Positions 26,455 to 35,619 of a stretch of 64,000 bases of DNA are shown piece after piece. The stretch is from positions 124,001 through 188,000 of the forward strand of contig NZ_OENA01000038.1 in NCBI RefSeq assembly GCF_900239185.1, given 5' to 3'. This DNA comes from Tenacibaculum finnmarkense. GTDB taxonomy: Bacteria > Bacteroidota > Bacteroidia > Flavobacteriales > Flavobacteriaceae. Below the pieces are notes generated by a model that saw nothing but the letters and a program-made list of their open reading frames with translations, was not told the DNA's origin and searched no databases. A program made the position numbers and the translations under genes. Position 1 is the stretch's first letter. The number at the start of each line of letters is the position of its first letter.

Positions 26455-28017
26455 ATGAAAAACGTATTAATACTACTTTTTTTTACGGTATCAATTTTTG
26501 CACAACAACCTGTTGATAGTGTTTTTACCCCAAAAGAACAGTTGGCGATAGCTATTGATTCAAGCTTTGTGGCAACTGACGCTAATTTTGTGGCAACAGA
26601 TTCTATTGTAAAAGATAGTGTCAAAAGAAAAAAGATTTACGCCTGTTTTTCAGATACGGATTTAAAAAAAGTAGATAGTTTACTGATTGAAAAAAAATTC
26701 AATGCATCATCATTTGATACGATTCAATATGTAATTAATGACAAAGATATTATTGGCAATACAACAGCAATGCTTTCTACCGATTTATTAAAAAAACGCT
26801 TGCATGATTTGAATTTAAAAACACCATTTCATTTAGCTTATAGTCCATCTTTAGAAAAAGTAATTAATAGTTATTTAAAATATCGAACAAAATATTATCC
26901 TGCTTTAATGGCAAAGGCACAGTATTATTTTCCGATGTTTGAACAGTATTTAGATCAGTTTGATGTTCCGTTAGAAATGAAATATTTAGCCATTGTAGAG
27001 TCGGCTTTACGTCCTGCGGCTCGCTCAAGAGTTGGCGCAACAGGACTTTGGCAATTTATGTATGGCACAGGAGTTCAGTTTGATTTAAAAGTAAATTCGT
27101 ATGTTGATGAGCGTCAAAACCCTGTAAAAGCAACTATTGCGGCGTGTAAATATTTAAGTCATTTACATAAAATTTTTGGTGATTGGGATTTAGCTTTGGC
27201 AGCTTATAATTCAGGTCCTGGAAATGTTTCAAAAGCAATAAAGCGATCAGGAGGATATAGAAATTATTGGAATATCCGCCCGTATTTGCCTCGTGAAACG
27301 GCAAGTTATGTTCCTGCTTTTTATGCAACGATGTATATTTTTGAATATGCTGAAGCACATAATATTTATCCTGAGCCACCAACTATTTTTCATTTTGAAA
27401 CCGATACGATTCAAGTAAAAAGAACAGTTACTTTTGATCAAATTGCTGCAAAAACAAATATTGATACCGAATTATTATCATTTTTAAATCCGTCATATAA
27501 ATTAGCGGTGATTCCGTATGCCGAAAATAAAAATTACGCAGTTCGATTGCCTAAAAAACATGTAATTGATTTTTTAGAGAAAGAACAAGATATTTATGTG
27601 TTGGCAAATACAGAAGATGGTAAAAGAGAAAAGCCGTTGCCGAAATATTTTGAACAAGATAAACAAACGCGTTACAAAGTGCGTAACGGCGATTATTTAG
27701 GGAAAATAGCGACTAAATTTGGTGTAAAAGTAAGTCAAATTAAGCGTTGGAATGGTATGCGTTCTCATCGATTAAAAATAGGGCAGCGTTTAAAAATTTA
27801 TCCAAAGAAATTAACGGCTCATAAAAAAGTAATTCGAAATAAAAATAAACTTCCAAAAGGGCCGCATAAAGTGTATGTGGTAGAAAGTGGTGATTCGTTA
27901 TGGACTATTTCAAAAAAATATCCGTCAGTTTCTATTGATCAAATTAAAAAATGGAACAATATTTGGAGTGTTAAAAGTTTGAAACCAGGAATGAAACTCA
28001 AAATTTTTAAGAGTTAA
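26455..28017 (+). CDS. Membrane-type lytic murein transglycosylase with two LysM domains (MltD-like)
   Basis: A 520-residue exported enzyme that cleaves peptidoglycan glycan strands to 1,6-anhydro ends. The signal peptide spans residues 1-16. The lytic transglycosylase SLT domain has catalytic Glu182 in LAIVESAL, then GATGLWQFM and LALAAYNSGPGNV. Two C-terminal LysM domains (about 403-445 and 474-518; YKVRNGDYLGKIA and YVVESGDSLWTIS) bind glycan. It starts 20 bp after exonuclease III. The architecture matches MltD. Confidence 0.93.
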   Translation: MKNVLILLFFTVSIFAQQPVDSVFTPKEQLAIAIDSSFVATDANFVATDSIVKDSVKRKKIYACFSDTDLKKVDSLLIEKKFNASSFDTIQYVINDKDIIGNTTAMLSTDLLKKRLHDLNLKTPFHLAYSPSLEKVINSYLKYRTKYYPALMAKAQYYFPMFEQYLDQFDVPLEMKYLAIVESALRPAARSRVGATGLWQFMYGTGVQFDLKVNSYVDERQNPVKATIAACKYLSHLHKIFGDWDLALAAYNSGPGNVSKAIKRSGGYRNYWNIRPYLPRETASYVPAFYATMYIFEYAEAHNIYPEPPTIFHFETDTIQVKRTVTFDQIAAKTNIDTELLSFLNPSYKLAVIPYAENKNYAVRLPKKHVIDFLEKEQDIYVLANTEDGKREKPLPKYFEQDKQTRYKVRNGDYLGKIATKFGVKVSQIKRWNGMRSHRLKIGQRLKIYPKKLTAHKKVIRNKNKLPKGPHKVYVVESGDSLWTISKKYPSVSIDQIKKWNNIWSVKSLKPGMKLKIFKS

Positions 28018-28088
28018 TTTATTCTTTTAATTTTTAAAAAAAAACACACCAAACACCAGCTGTTCAAAAGTTATAAAAACAACGAATT

Positions 28089-29081
28089 ATGAAAAAAATA
28101 ATAGGCTTACTTTTTTTAGTGATTTTTGCCACATCATGTAATACTACTACAGGAAAAGATGGCTACACTTTGCCAACATCTAACGGTAACACCAACAAAA
28201 TAATGGTGGTTGTAAAAGCGCTAGATTGGGAAGGGAAAATTGGAAATAAAATACGTACTATTTTTGGTGAGCATCAAGTGGGCTTGCCACAGCCAGAAAC
28301 CTTGTTGTCGGTTAGTCAAATAGATCCTAGTGGTTTTGGTAGCTTTATGCGACATTCAAAAGCAGTTTTAATGATTAAACAAGGCGAAAAAGAAAGTATT
28401 ACTGTTGAAAAAAATAGGTATGCAAAACCTCAAATTATCATACATGCTACGGCTAAAGATAAAGCGGGTGTTTTAAATATGTTAGATAAAAGAGGTAAGG
28501 AAATTATCAATTTATTTAAAGATGAAGATGTAAAATTCACGCAAAAAATATTCAAAAAAGAACGTATTGATGAAACGGGTTTTAAAACCGTTAAAAATAT
28601 CGGATTTACCATTGATATTCCTAAACGTTTTAGATTGGTAGAAGATTCGGGTGATTTTATTTGGTTTCGTCAGCACTTAAGAAGTGGTATTGCTCGTGGC
28701 GATGGAACGAACAATGTATTAATTTATACAATTCCTTTAGGTGATGAAAATAAAGTTGCCGATAATATAACCGCAGTACGTGATACGATTGGTAAAAAAC
28801 ACATTCCTGGAAGTAAAAAAGGCATGTATATGATTACCGAACAAGCTTACACGCCTTTTACTTTTGATGCTATAATCGATGGTAAAAAAGCGTACGAAAC
28901 TCGTGGGAAATGGGAGGTTAAAAATGATTTTATGGCAGGGCCGTTTATTAATTACACCATTATTGATAAAAAAAATAATCGCTTGGTTATTTTTGAAGGA
29001 TTTACTTATGCTCCTTCTGTAAATAAACGTGATTTTCTGTTTGAATTAGAGGCAATTGCAAAATCAATGAAAATAAAATAG
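28089..29081 (+). CDS. DUF4837 family lipoprotein
   Basis: A 330-residue lipoprotein (signal ends at ATSC, Cys17) of the Bacteroidota-specific DUF4837 family. Conserved parts include VVVKALDWEGKIG, the GLPQPETLLSVSQ segment and the C-terminal VIFEGFTYAPSVNKR. The role is unknown, but the envelope location is clear. It lies 71 bp after the transglycosylase and may share its transcript; a strong terminator follows. Confidence 0.85.
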   Translation: MKKIIGLLFLVIFATSCNTTTGKDGYTLPTSNGNTNKIMVVVKALDWEGKIGNKIRTIFGEHQVGLPQPETLLSVSQIDPSGFGSFMRHSKAVLMIKQGEKESITVEKNRYAKPQIIIHATAKDKAGVLNMLDKRGKEIINLFKDEDVKFTQKIFKKERIDETGFKTVKNIGFTIDIPKRFRLVEDSGDFIWFRQHLRSGIARGDGTNNVLIYTIPLGDENKVADNITAVRDTIGKKHIPGSKKGMYMITEQAYTPFTFDAIIDGKKAYETRGKWEVKNDFMAGPFINYTIIDKKNNRLVIFEGFTYAPSVNKRDFLFELEAIAKSMKIK

Positions 29082-29104
29082 TTATTGTTTAAATAATAAT
29101 ATTC

Positions 29105-29135
29105 AAAAAGCATCAATTTTAAATTGATGCTTTTT
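29105..29135 (+). terminator. Terminator of the DUF4837 gene
   Basis: A 15-bp perfect stem AAAAAGCATCAATTT / AAATTGATGCTTTTT with a single-base centre and a T-run. Confidence 0.9.
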
Positions 29136-29219
29136 TTATGTTTTTTATAAAAAGAGAAGAGCTTATTTAAATTTTATCTAAAAGATTTTGTAACGTAAAA
29201 ATAAGAAATCGCATCCGCC

Positions 29220-29296
29220 AAACTGAATTAAGTTCAGTTTCTCATCCTGATTTGCCGTAGTTCTCCTGTTGATGTGATGCTGAAATAAATTCAGCA
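29220..29296. repeat. Degenerate REP-like palindromes
   Basis: Two small palindromes lie close together: AAACTGAA / TTCAGTTT (29220-29240) and TGCTGAA / TTCAGCA (29278-29296). They are separated by TCATCCTGATTTG, part of which (CATCCTGATTTG) recurs near 49800. They look like remnants of repeated intergenic palindromes. Confidence 0.45.
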
Positions 29297-29368
29297 GGAC
29301 GGAAATTTAGTTTTTAAACAGGTTCTAAATTTTGTTTGAAGTAGTATTTTTACTTTTTAGTACAAATG

Positions 29369-29455
29369 CCTAGCCCCGATTTTAGCAATTGTTTGAGCTC
29401 CTTTTTTGATTTTTTTTCAAAAAAGAGCGAGTGCGGAAAGCGGGAAATTGCTTCT
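29369..29455 (+). repeat. Conserved intergenic structured element, copy B
   Basis: Same order as copy A: CCTAGCCCCGATT, GTTTGAGCTC, a hairpin (CTTTTTTGA / TCAAAAAAG), GAGTGCGGAAAGCGGGAAAT and TGCTTC. Here the closing pair is AGCAATT with AATTGCT, different in sequence from copy A but still complementary. It lies on the plus strand in the 556-bp gap between the DUF4837 gene and sprE, which otherwise holds a terminator and the palindromes at 29220-29296. Confidence 0.8.
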
Positions 29456-29606
29456 AATTATTTTTAAAATAGCACTATTTGACACAAAATAACGGTTTAA
29501 TTACAAACCGTGTTTTAGAACTTGATGATGTTTAAATTTAATAAGGAGGCTGAAAATTATCTTTTTATTGCTATTTTTACGCTTTTACGTGCAATAAAAT
29601 TACTTA

Positions 29607-29614
29607 TATTTTTG
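29607..29614 (+). promoter_or_regulatory. -7 box of the sprE promoter
   Basis: TATTTTTG (TAnnTTTG) lies 23 bp before the sprE ATG. Confidence 0.4.
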
Positions 29615-29637
29615 TTGTAGAGTAAAAGCATAATGAT

Positions 29638-31878
29638 ATGAATAAACTATCCAAAATTTTAGTTTTTAACCTTCTTTTAGCTACAGTATATTCTTGTAGT
29701 GTGAAAAAAGATGCTTTTTTAAATCGAAATTTTCATGCGCTTACCACAAAGTATAATGTGCTTTTTAATGGTGAACAGGCTTATTTAAAAGGGCTAGAAG
29801 AGGTTAGTGCCAAGCATAAAGATAATTTTTGGAAACCTTTACAAATAGAGCCGATTACTTTTGAAGCGGATCAAATTATATTGCCTGTTTTACAACCTGG
29901 TTCAGGGTTTGATATGAGTGATGTTGATCAGGAAGAAGAAGTTTTAACAATGTTTGATAAAGCGGAAGAGAAAGCAGTAAAAGCCATTCAAAAGCATTCG
30001 ATGAATATTAATGGTTATGAAAAAAATAGGCAGATTGATGATGCGTATTTATTATTAGGAAAATCACGGTATTATACACAGCGTTTTGTGCCCGCAATTG
30101 AAGCGTTTAATTATATTATTGCGAATTATCCAAATGCGAGTTTAATTAATGAGACAAAAGTGTGGCGGGCTAAAACAAATATTCGTTTAGATAATGAGAA
30201 ATTAGCCATAGAATCGCTAAAATTTTTATTAGAATTAGAAAAAAATGAAGCCGAACTTCCTGATGTAATAAAAGAGCAAGCGCACACCGCAATGGCAATG
30301 GCGTATCAAAAAACAGATACCATTCAAAAGGTAATTGAACATTTAACGGCGGCTTCAAAAATATTTAAAAATAAAGAACAAGCGGGGCGTAATATGTTCG
30401 TTTTAGGGCAAATTTATAGTGAATTAAATTATAAAGATTCTGCACGTGCTGTGTTTAAAAAATTATCAGAAACTAGAAAGGCTCCGTATAAATATCGTAT
30501 TCGTGCAAGTATTGAAATGGCTAAAAATACGCCAAACGATTCAGCATCGATTGTTGTTTTATCAAAATTGAAAAAATTAATCAGAAATTCAGATAATCGA
30601 AAGTTTTTGAATGCGCTTTATTATCAGGCGGGTGTTTTAGAGTTAGGGCGAAATAAAACCGATAATGCTATTGATTATTTTAAAAAATCGATAAAAGCGA
30701 AACATAATAACGACTATCAAAAAACATATGCTTACGAGCGTTTAGGGGCTATCGCTTTTGATAAACAAAAATATGTGTTAGCGGGTGCATATTATGACAG
30801 CGTTTTAACGGTAACCTCTAAAGAGTTTATAAATGAAAAACGCATTAGAAGAATCCGAAGAAAAAATAAAGGGTTAACAAGGCTACGAGAATATGAAAAT
30901 CTTGTTACTACAAATGATAGTATTTTAAAATTAGTAGCAATGCCAATTGCCGAACGTACTTCTTTTTTTGAGAAGTATATCGAAAAAATTAAAAAAGAAG
31001 ATCAAGATAATAAGCAACTCTTATTAAATGCTCAGAATTTTGGAAGTTCTTTTGGAACAAGTAGCGGAATTAATACCCCTAGCAATAAAGGGAAGTGGTA
31101 TTTTTATAATACGCAGGTATTGGCTTTTGGAAAAGCAAATTTTCAGAAAGTTTGGGGAACACGTCCTTTAGAAGATAATTGGCGATTGTCGGATAAATCT
31201 ACTAGTAATATTCAAGAAGATGAAGCTGTTTTAACGGAGTCGAAAGTTAATTTGCGTTACGAATTATCAACCTATTTAAACGAAATTCCTTCGGATAAAA
31301 AAATAATTACAAGCTTAATAGAGAGTCGTAATGATGCGTTGTATCAGTTAGGTTTAATTTATAAAGAGCAGTTTAAAAATAACAATCTTGCTATCAAAAA
31401 TTTAGCCCGTGCGCAAAAAGAACAACTTAAAAAACAAGATACTAGCTTAGAATTGCCAATAAGTTATCATTTATATCAACTATATAGGCTAGAAAATAAT
31501 GTAGCTAAAGCAGGGTATTATAAAAATATAATTTTAACAAAATATGCGCCAACAACATTTGCTGAAATTATAAGAAATCCAACAAAAAAAGTAATAGCAA
31601 GCAAAAAAGAAGATGTGCTTTTAAACAGGTATAAAGAAATATACTACTTGTATAAAGAAAATAAATTTGAACAAGTTATAAAACAAATAGAAACGGTATC
31701 TTTAACAGTTAAAGAATCAATCTTAATACCTAAGTTTTTGTTTTTAAAAGCATTGGCTATTGGTAAACAAAAAAATAAAGAGGCATATATTAAAGCGTTA
31801 GAGTTTATAGCAATTCGGTATGCTGATAAGCCCGAAGGTGTTAAAGCAATAGAAATATTAGATAAATTAAAAAAATAA
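29638..31878 (+). CDS. sprE: Gliding motility/type IX secretion TPR lipoprotein SprE/PorW
   Basis: A 746-residue lipoprotein (signal ends at VYSC, Cys20). The N-terminal NRNFHALTTKYNVLFNGEQA and KDNFWKPLQIEPI are hallmark stretches of SprE (Flavobacterium) and PorW (Porphyromonas). Several TPR repeats follow (for example YQAGVLELGRNKTDNAIDYF), with charged linkers. SprE/PorW is required for type IX protein secretion and gliding at the outer membrane. The gene is followed 12 bp later by a bactofilin gene and the atp region. Confidence 0.9.
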   Translation: MNKLSKILVFNLLLATVYSCSVKKDAFLNRNFHALTTKYNVLFNGEQAYLKGLEEVSAKHKDNFWKPLQIEPITFEADQIILPVLQPGSGFDMSDVDQEEEVLTMFDKAEEKAVKAIQKHSMNINGYEKNRQIDDAYLLLGKSRYYTQRFVPAIEAFNYIIANYPNASLINETKVWRAKTNIRLDNEKLAIESLKFLLELEKNEAELPDVIKEQAHTAMAMAYQKTDTIQKVIEHLTAASKIFKNKEQAGRNMFVLGQIYSELNYKDSARAVFKKLSETRKAPYKYRIRASIEMAKNTPNDSASIVVLSKLKKLIRNSDNRKFLNALYYQAGVLELGRNKTDNAIDYFKKSIKAKHNNDYQKTYAYERLGAIAFDKQKYVLAGAYYDSVLTVTSKEFINEKRIRRIRRKNKGLTRLREYENLVTTNDSILKLVAMPIAERTSFFEKYIEKIKKEDQDNKQLLLNAQNFGSSFGTSSGINTPSNKGKWYFYNTQVLAFGKANFQKVWGTRPLEDNWRLSDKSTSNIQEDEAVLTESKVNLRYELSTYLNEIPSDKKIITSLIESRNDALYQLGLIYKEQFKNNNLAIKNLARAQKEQLKKQDTSLELPISYHLYQLYRLENNVAKAGYYKNIILTKYAPTTFAEIIRNPTKKVIASKKEDVLLNRYKEIYYLYKENKFEQVIKQIETVSLTVKESILIPKFLFLKALAIGKQKNKEAYIKALEFIAIRYADKPEGVKAIEILDKLKK

Positions 31879-31890
31879 ATCCCCTAAAAG

Positions 31891-32292
31891 ATGTTTAGTA
31901 AAGAGAGTAAAAAAACAAGCGAAGTTAAAGTTTCAGAAAGAAATGTTATTGGTAAAAATACACAAATAAAAGGTGATATTATTTCGGAAGGAGACTTTAG
32001 AATTGATGGAACTTTAGAAGGAACAATTAAAACCAACGGAAGGGTTATTATTGGTGAAGCAGGTTTTATTAAAGGAAAAATAGAGTGTACAAATGCTGAT
32101 ATTGAAGGGAAGTTTTCAGGTGAATTAGTCGTTTCAAACACCTTAACGGTAAAAACAGCAGCAACTATTAACGGTGATGTTATTATCGGTAAGCTTTCAG
32201 TAGAGCCAGGTGCTTCATTTAATGCAACTTGTGCAATGAAAGGATCGGTAAAAGAATTAAATAGCAATGGAAAAAAAGAAAAAACCGCTTAG
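31891..32292 (+). CDS. Bactofilin family polymer-forming cytoskeletal protein
   Basis: A 133-residue bactofilin. A short polar N-tail (to about residue 18) precedes a right-handed beta-helix core with repeating hydrophobic turns (IKGDIISEGDFRIDGTLEGT, then IKTNGRVIIGEAG). A polar tail follows. Bactofilins form filaments without nucleotide and organise envelope machinery. It sits 12 bp after sprE and overlaps atpZ by 26 bp. Confidence 0.92.
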   Translation: MFSKESKKTSEVKVSERNVIGKNTQIKGDIISEGDFRIDGTLEGTIKTNGRVIIGEAGFIKGKIECTNADIEGKFSGELVVSNTLTVKTAATINGDVIIGKLSVEPGASFNATCAMKGSVKELNSNGKKEKTA

Positions 32293-32482
32293 TAAGTACC
32301 TTCGCTTTACCAGTATTGCTTTTCAAATGGGATTGACTATTTATTTAGGAAATAAACTTGGCGAATGGTTAGACTTAAGGTACGCGAATGAAAATGAATT
32401 ATATACCAAGGTGTGTACTTTGGTCGCTGTTTTTGGAGCGATGTTTTCGGTAATATCTCAAGTTTCAAAATTATCTAAATAA
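32267..32482 (+). CDS. atpZ: AtpZ/AtpI family ATP synthase accessory protein
   Basis: A 71-residue protein with a basic N-terminus and two transmembrane helices (QMGLTIYLGNKLGEWLD and VCTLVAVFGAMFSVIS). This matches AtpZ, found at the head of many bacterial atp operons. In other bacteria AtpZ and AtpI help assemble the c-ring or handle divalent cations. It overlaps the bactofilin gene by 26 bp and lies just before the atp genes. Confidence 0.85.
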   Translation: MEKKKKPLSKYLRFTSIAFQMGLTIYLGNKLGEWLDLRYANENELYTKVCTLVAVFGAMFSVISQVSKLSK

Positions 32483-32497
32483 ATATTTAAGTAAAAA

Positions 32498-32878
32498 ATG
32501 ATTAAACGTATTTTGTATTTTATCGCCCTTATAATGTTATTATTTGCGGTGGGTTATAGTTCTCATAATGCTATTTTAAATATGCGTGGCGATGTCATAT
32601 CATACTCCTTGTTTTCGGTGTACCTATTTCATGTAGTGGCTACAAGTATTATATATGCGTTATTTGAACTTCTTGCAAGTCAACTGCCAAATGAAGCAGG
32701 GTATGGCTATTTAGCATCGATGCTTTTAAAGATCGGTTTTTTTGTGCTAATATTTCAAAAGGATGTATTTACAGGCGTGCAGCTCAGTCAACCAGAAAAG
32801 GTTTCTTTAGTGATCCCTTTATTTTTATTTTTGATAACTGAAGCAATGGGTGTTTTTAAGTTGTTAAACAGTAAGTAG
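32498..32878 (+). CDS. Four-helix membrane protein of the atp cluster
   Basis: A 126-residue protein with about four hydrophobic helices and little else. Its position between atpZ and atpB, where atpI-like genes are common, suggests a role in ATP synthase assembly, but it does not show a recognisable AtpI motif to me. It starts 15 bp after atpZ. It belongs to the same conserved neighbourhood in Flavobacteriia. Confidence 0.75.
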   Translation: MIKRILYFIALIMLLFAVGYSSHNAILNMRGDVISYSLFSVYLFHVVATSIIYALFELLASQLPNEAGYGYLASMLLKIGFFVLIFQKDVFTGVQLSQPEKVSLVIPLFLFLITEAMGVFKLLNSK

Positions 32879-32944
32879 TTCGCTTTTTTATGCCCACTTT
32901 TAAGAGCGTGTTAAATTTGTATTAAAACTAAGACAGAAAACGGT

Positions 32945-32974
32945 TTGTAGTTTTGATTACAATATGTACCTTTG
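32945..32974 (+). promoter_or_regulatory. Promoter of the atpB operon
   Basis: A -33 TTG (32945-32947) and a -7 TACCTTTG (32967-32974) are 19 bp apart, a full match to the Bacteroidota housekeeping promoter. It sits 43 bp upstream of atpB and gives atpBEFHAG a start independent of sprE and atpZ. Confidence 0.65.
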
Positions 32975-33017
32975 CACGGAAATTTACAGACCTTAAACCT
33001 ATATTCAAATTTAAGAT

Positions 33018-34211
33018 ATGATGATAGCAAAAAAATCTATCAAGTTTTTAACAATACTTGCATTAGTTTTTACATCATTTTCAGTATTCGCTGAAGGTGG
33101 AACTACTACTTTACAAGAAGGTGAGCATACAACTTCACCTAAAAGTGAACACACTGTATTGCAGGAAAATGAGCACATTATAGAACAAGATGGTGGCCGT
33201 GTAAACACAAAGGCTGAAATTGAAGCTTATAAAAAGCATCACTTAGCAGATTCGCACGATTTTAATTTATTTTCGTACACCAATGATCAAAATGAAAGAA
33301 AACACGTAGGCGTTCCTTTACCTACAATTGTTTGGACAAGTAAAGGTTTAAGAACTTTTATGTCGTCAGCTTTTCATCATAATGATGATGGTCATGTAGT
33401 TGTGCCAGCAGATGGAGTACAGTTAACTAAAATACACAGTAAAATATATGAGTTAAATGAAGGAGAAACAGCTGTTTCTTTTGATGAGGCTCACCATGCT
33501 ACAAATGCTCATAAAGTATTGGATTTTTCTATAACAAAAAGTGTTGTAGGAATGCTTTTAGTAGGTTTGTTAATGATTTTTGGCTTTAGAGGATTAGCTA
33601 AAGGATACAAAAAAGGCGCAATACCAACTGGTTTTGCAAGAGTTTTAGAGCCTTTAGTATTATATGTTAGAGATGAAATAGCAAGACCAAATATTGGTGA
33701 AAAGCATTACCGTAAATTTATGGGATTCTTATTAACTGTTTTCTTTTTTATCTGGGTTTCAAATTTATTAGGGTTAACTCCTTTAGGATTTAATATTACA
33801 GGACAATTAGCTGTAACAGTTTGTTTGGCTCTTTTTACCTTTTTTATCGTACAGTTTTCAGCGAATAAAGACTATTGGAAACATATTTTTTGGATGCCAG
33901 GAGTTCCTGTAGCCATGAAATTTATTTTAGCACCTATTGAGTTTTTAGGTATTTTAACCAAGCCTTTTTCATTATTTGTACGTTTATTTGCTAATATTAC
34001 AGCAGGTCATTCAGTAGTAATGGGTATTGCCGCTTTAATGATTGTATTAAAAGCGAAGTTTGGAACAGCAGGTGCTACAGGTGTATCTGTATTTTTAACG
34101 TTGTTTTTAACGTTAATTGAAGTGTTGGTAGCTTTCTTACAAGCCTATATCTTTACAATGTTATCTTCATTGTTTATTGGTATGGCAGTGGAAGAACATG
34201 AGCACCATTAA
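33018..34211 (+). CDS. atpB: ATP synthase F0 subunit a
   Basis: A 397-residue subunit a, much longer than the 271 of E. coli. It begins with a signal-like helix (SVFAEGG) and a polar, His/Glu-rich extension of about 150 residues (EGEHTT, SEHTV, ENEHII), common in Bacteroidota. The membrane part carries the essential Arg in FVRLFANITAGH and the LQAYIFTML helix. The His of AGH and the Glu of TLIEVLVAF occupy the places where E. coli has Glu219 and His245, the swapped pair also seen in mitochondrial a subunits. It forms the proton half-channels with the c-ring. Confidence 0.95.
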   Translation: MMIAKKSIKFLTILALVFTSFSVFAEGGTTTLQEGEHTTSPKSEHTVLQENEHIIEQDGGRVNTKAEIEAYKKHHLADSHDFNLFSYTNDQNERKHVGVPLPTIVWTSKGLRTFMSSAFHHNDDGHVVVPADGVQLTKIHSKIYELNEGETAVSFDEAHHATNAHKVLDFSITKSVVGMLLVGLLMIFGFRGLAKGYKKGAIPTGFARVLEPLVLYVRDEIARPNIGEKHYRKFMGFLLTVFFFIWVSNLLGLTPLGFNITGQLAVTVCLALFTFFIVQFSANKDYWKHIFWMPGVPVAMKFILAPIEFLGILTKPFSLFVRLFANITAGHSVVMGIAALMIVLKAKFGTAGATGVSVFLTLFLTLIEVLVAFLQAYIFTMLSSLFIGMAVEEHEHH

Positions 34212-34238
34212 TAAAATGAAATTTTTTGTTTAATTTAA

Positions 34239-34445
<207 letters not shown>

Positions 34446-34465
34446 TCTTCCAGAAATTAAAAAGA

Positions 34466-34501
34466 AACACTTTCTGCAACGATTGGTTGCAGAAGTGTTT
34501 T
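34466..34501 (+). other. Intra-operon hairpin after atpE
   Basis: Stem AAACACTT-CTGCAAC (one bulged T) / GTTGCAGAAGTGTTT with a GATTG loop, followed by only a weak T stretch. It probably stabilises or partly terminates the atpBE message so that subunit c is made in excess of later subunits. Confidence 0.7.
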
Positions 34502-34534
34502 ATTAAACAATAAAAAAATACAAAATAAATTAGT

Positions 34535-35032
34535 ATGGGAATTTTTAATGATTTTTCAATAGGATTATTTGTCATGCAGGCTTTTATCTTATTAATCTTA
34601 ATTTTTTTAATGGTAAAATTTGCTTGGAAGCCTATTTTAACTGCCTTAAATGACAGAGAAGAAGGTATTCAAAATGCATTAGATCAGGCTGAAAATGCTC
34701 GTAAAGAAATGCAAAATTTACAAGCTGATAACGATAGATTATTAAAAGAAGCACGTGCAGAAAGAGATGCAATGATGCAAGAAGCTCGTGATATTAAAGA
34801 CAATATTGTAGCAGAAGCAAAAGAAGAAGCACAAGCGCAAACTTCTAGCATGATTGAAAATGCGAAAGCAACAATAAAACAAGAGCAACAAGCTGCTATT
34901 TCTGAATTAAAGAAAACAGTAACTGATTTATCTTTAGATATCGCTCAGCAGTTAGTCAGAAAAGAATTAACTTCACCAGCAGATCATTTAAAGCTAGTAG
35001 AAGGAATGTTAGAAGAGATTACTTTAAACTAA
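34535..35032 (+). CDS. atpF: ATP synthase F0 subunit b
   Basis: A 165-residue subunit b: one N-terminal membrane helix (about 8-30, FMVKFAWKPIL) and a long charged coiled coil rich in Ala, Glu and Lys (DQAENARKEMQNLQAD). It forms the peripheral stalk that links subunit a to delta. Length matches E. coli (156). It lies 8 bp before atpH. Confidence 0.94.
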   Translation: MGIFNDFSIGLFVMQAFILLILIFLMVKFAWKPILTALNDREEGIQNALDQAENARKEMQNLQADNDRLLKEARAERDAMMQEARDIKDNIVAEAKEEAQAQTSSMIENAKATIKQEQQAAISELKKTVTDLSLDIAQQLVRKELTSPADHLKLVEGMLEEITLN

Positions 35033-35039
35033 TCAATCG

Positions 35040-35576
35040 ATGAAAGGAGCTAGACCAGCATTACGTTACGCAAAAGCAATATTAAATTTAGCTAAAGAAA
35101 CTAATAAAGATTCTTTAGTAAACGATAATATGAAATTCATCGCAAGTACTATTGCAGAAAGTAGCGATTTAAACAGAATGCTTAAAAGCCCTGTAGTTAA
35201 AGCCACTGATAAACAAAAGGTTTTAGTTGCACTTTTTGGTGATAAAGTAGATGCTATCATAAAAGGTTTATTCAATTTATTAGAAGAGAATAAACGTATG
35301 ATAATGTTAGAAGCTATTGCAAAGCAATACGCTATTCTTTACGATACCTATAAAGGGATACAGGTTGCTAAAGTTACTACCGCAGTAGTTTTAACAAAAG
35401 AGTTAGAAGATAAAATACAAGCGAAAATTGTTTCTTTAACAGGAAATAGCGCAAGTATAGAAAATATAGTAAATCCGAATATTTTAGGAGGATTTATTTT
35501 ACGTGTTGGAGATGTGCAGTATGATGCAAGTATTTCTAATCAATTCAAAGAGTTAAGAAGAGAATTTGACAATTAG
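35040..35576 (+). CDS. atpH: ATP synthase F1 subunit delta
   Basis: A 178-residue delta subunit, the usual length. The N-terminal helical domain (RPALRYAKAILNLA) binds alpha, and the C-terminal IENIVNPNILGGFILRVGD is the family signature. It joins the peripheral stalk to the F1 head. It starts 7 bp after atpF. Confidence 0.94.
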   Translation: MKGARPALRYAKAILNLAKETNKDSLVNDNMKFIASTIAESSDLNRMLKSPVVKATDKQKVLVALFGDKVDAIIKGLFNLLEENKRMIMLEAIAKQYAILYDTYKGIQVAKVTTAVVLTKELEDKIQAKIVSLTGNSASIENIVNPNILGGFILRVGDVQYDASISNQFKELRREFDN

Positions 35577-35619
35577 TCAGTATATTCCACAAATTTAATT
35601 ATACATCCAAAGCAATAAG

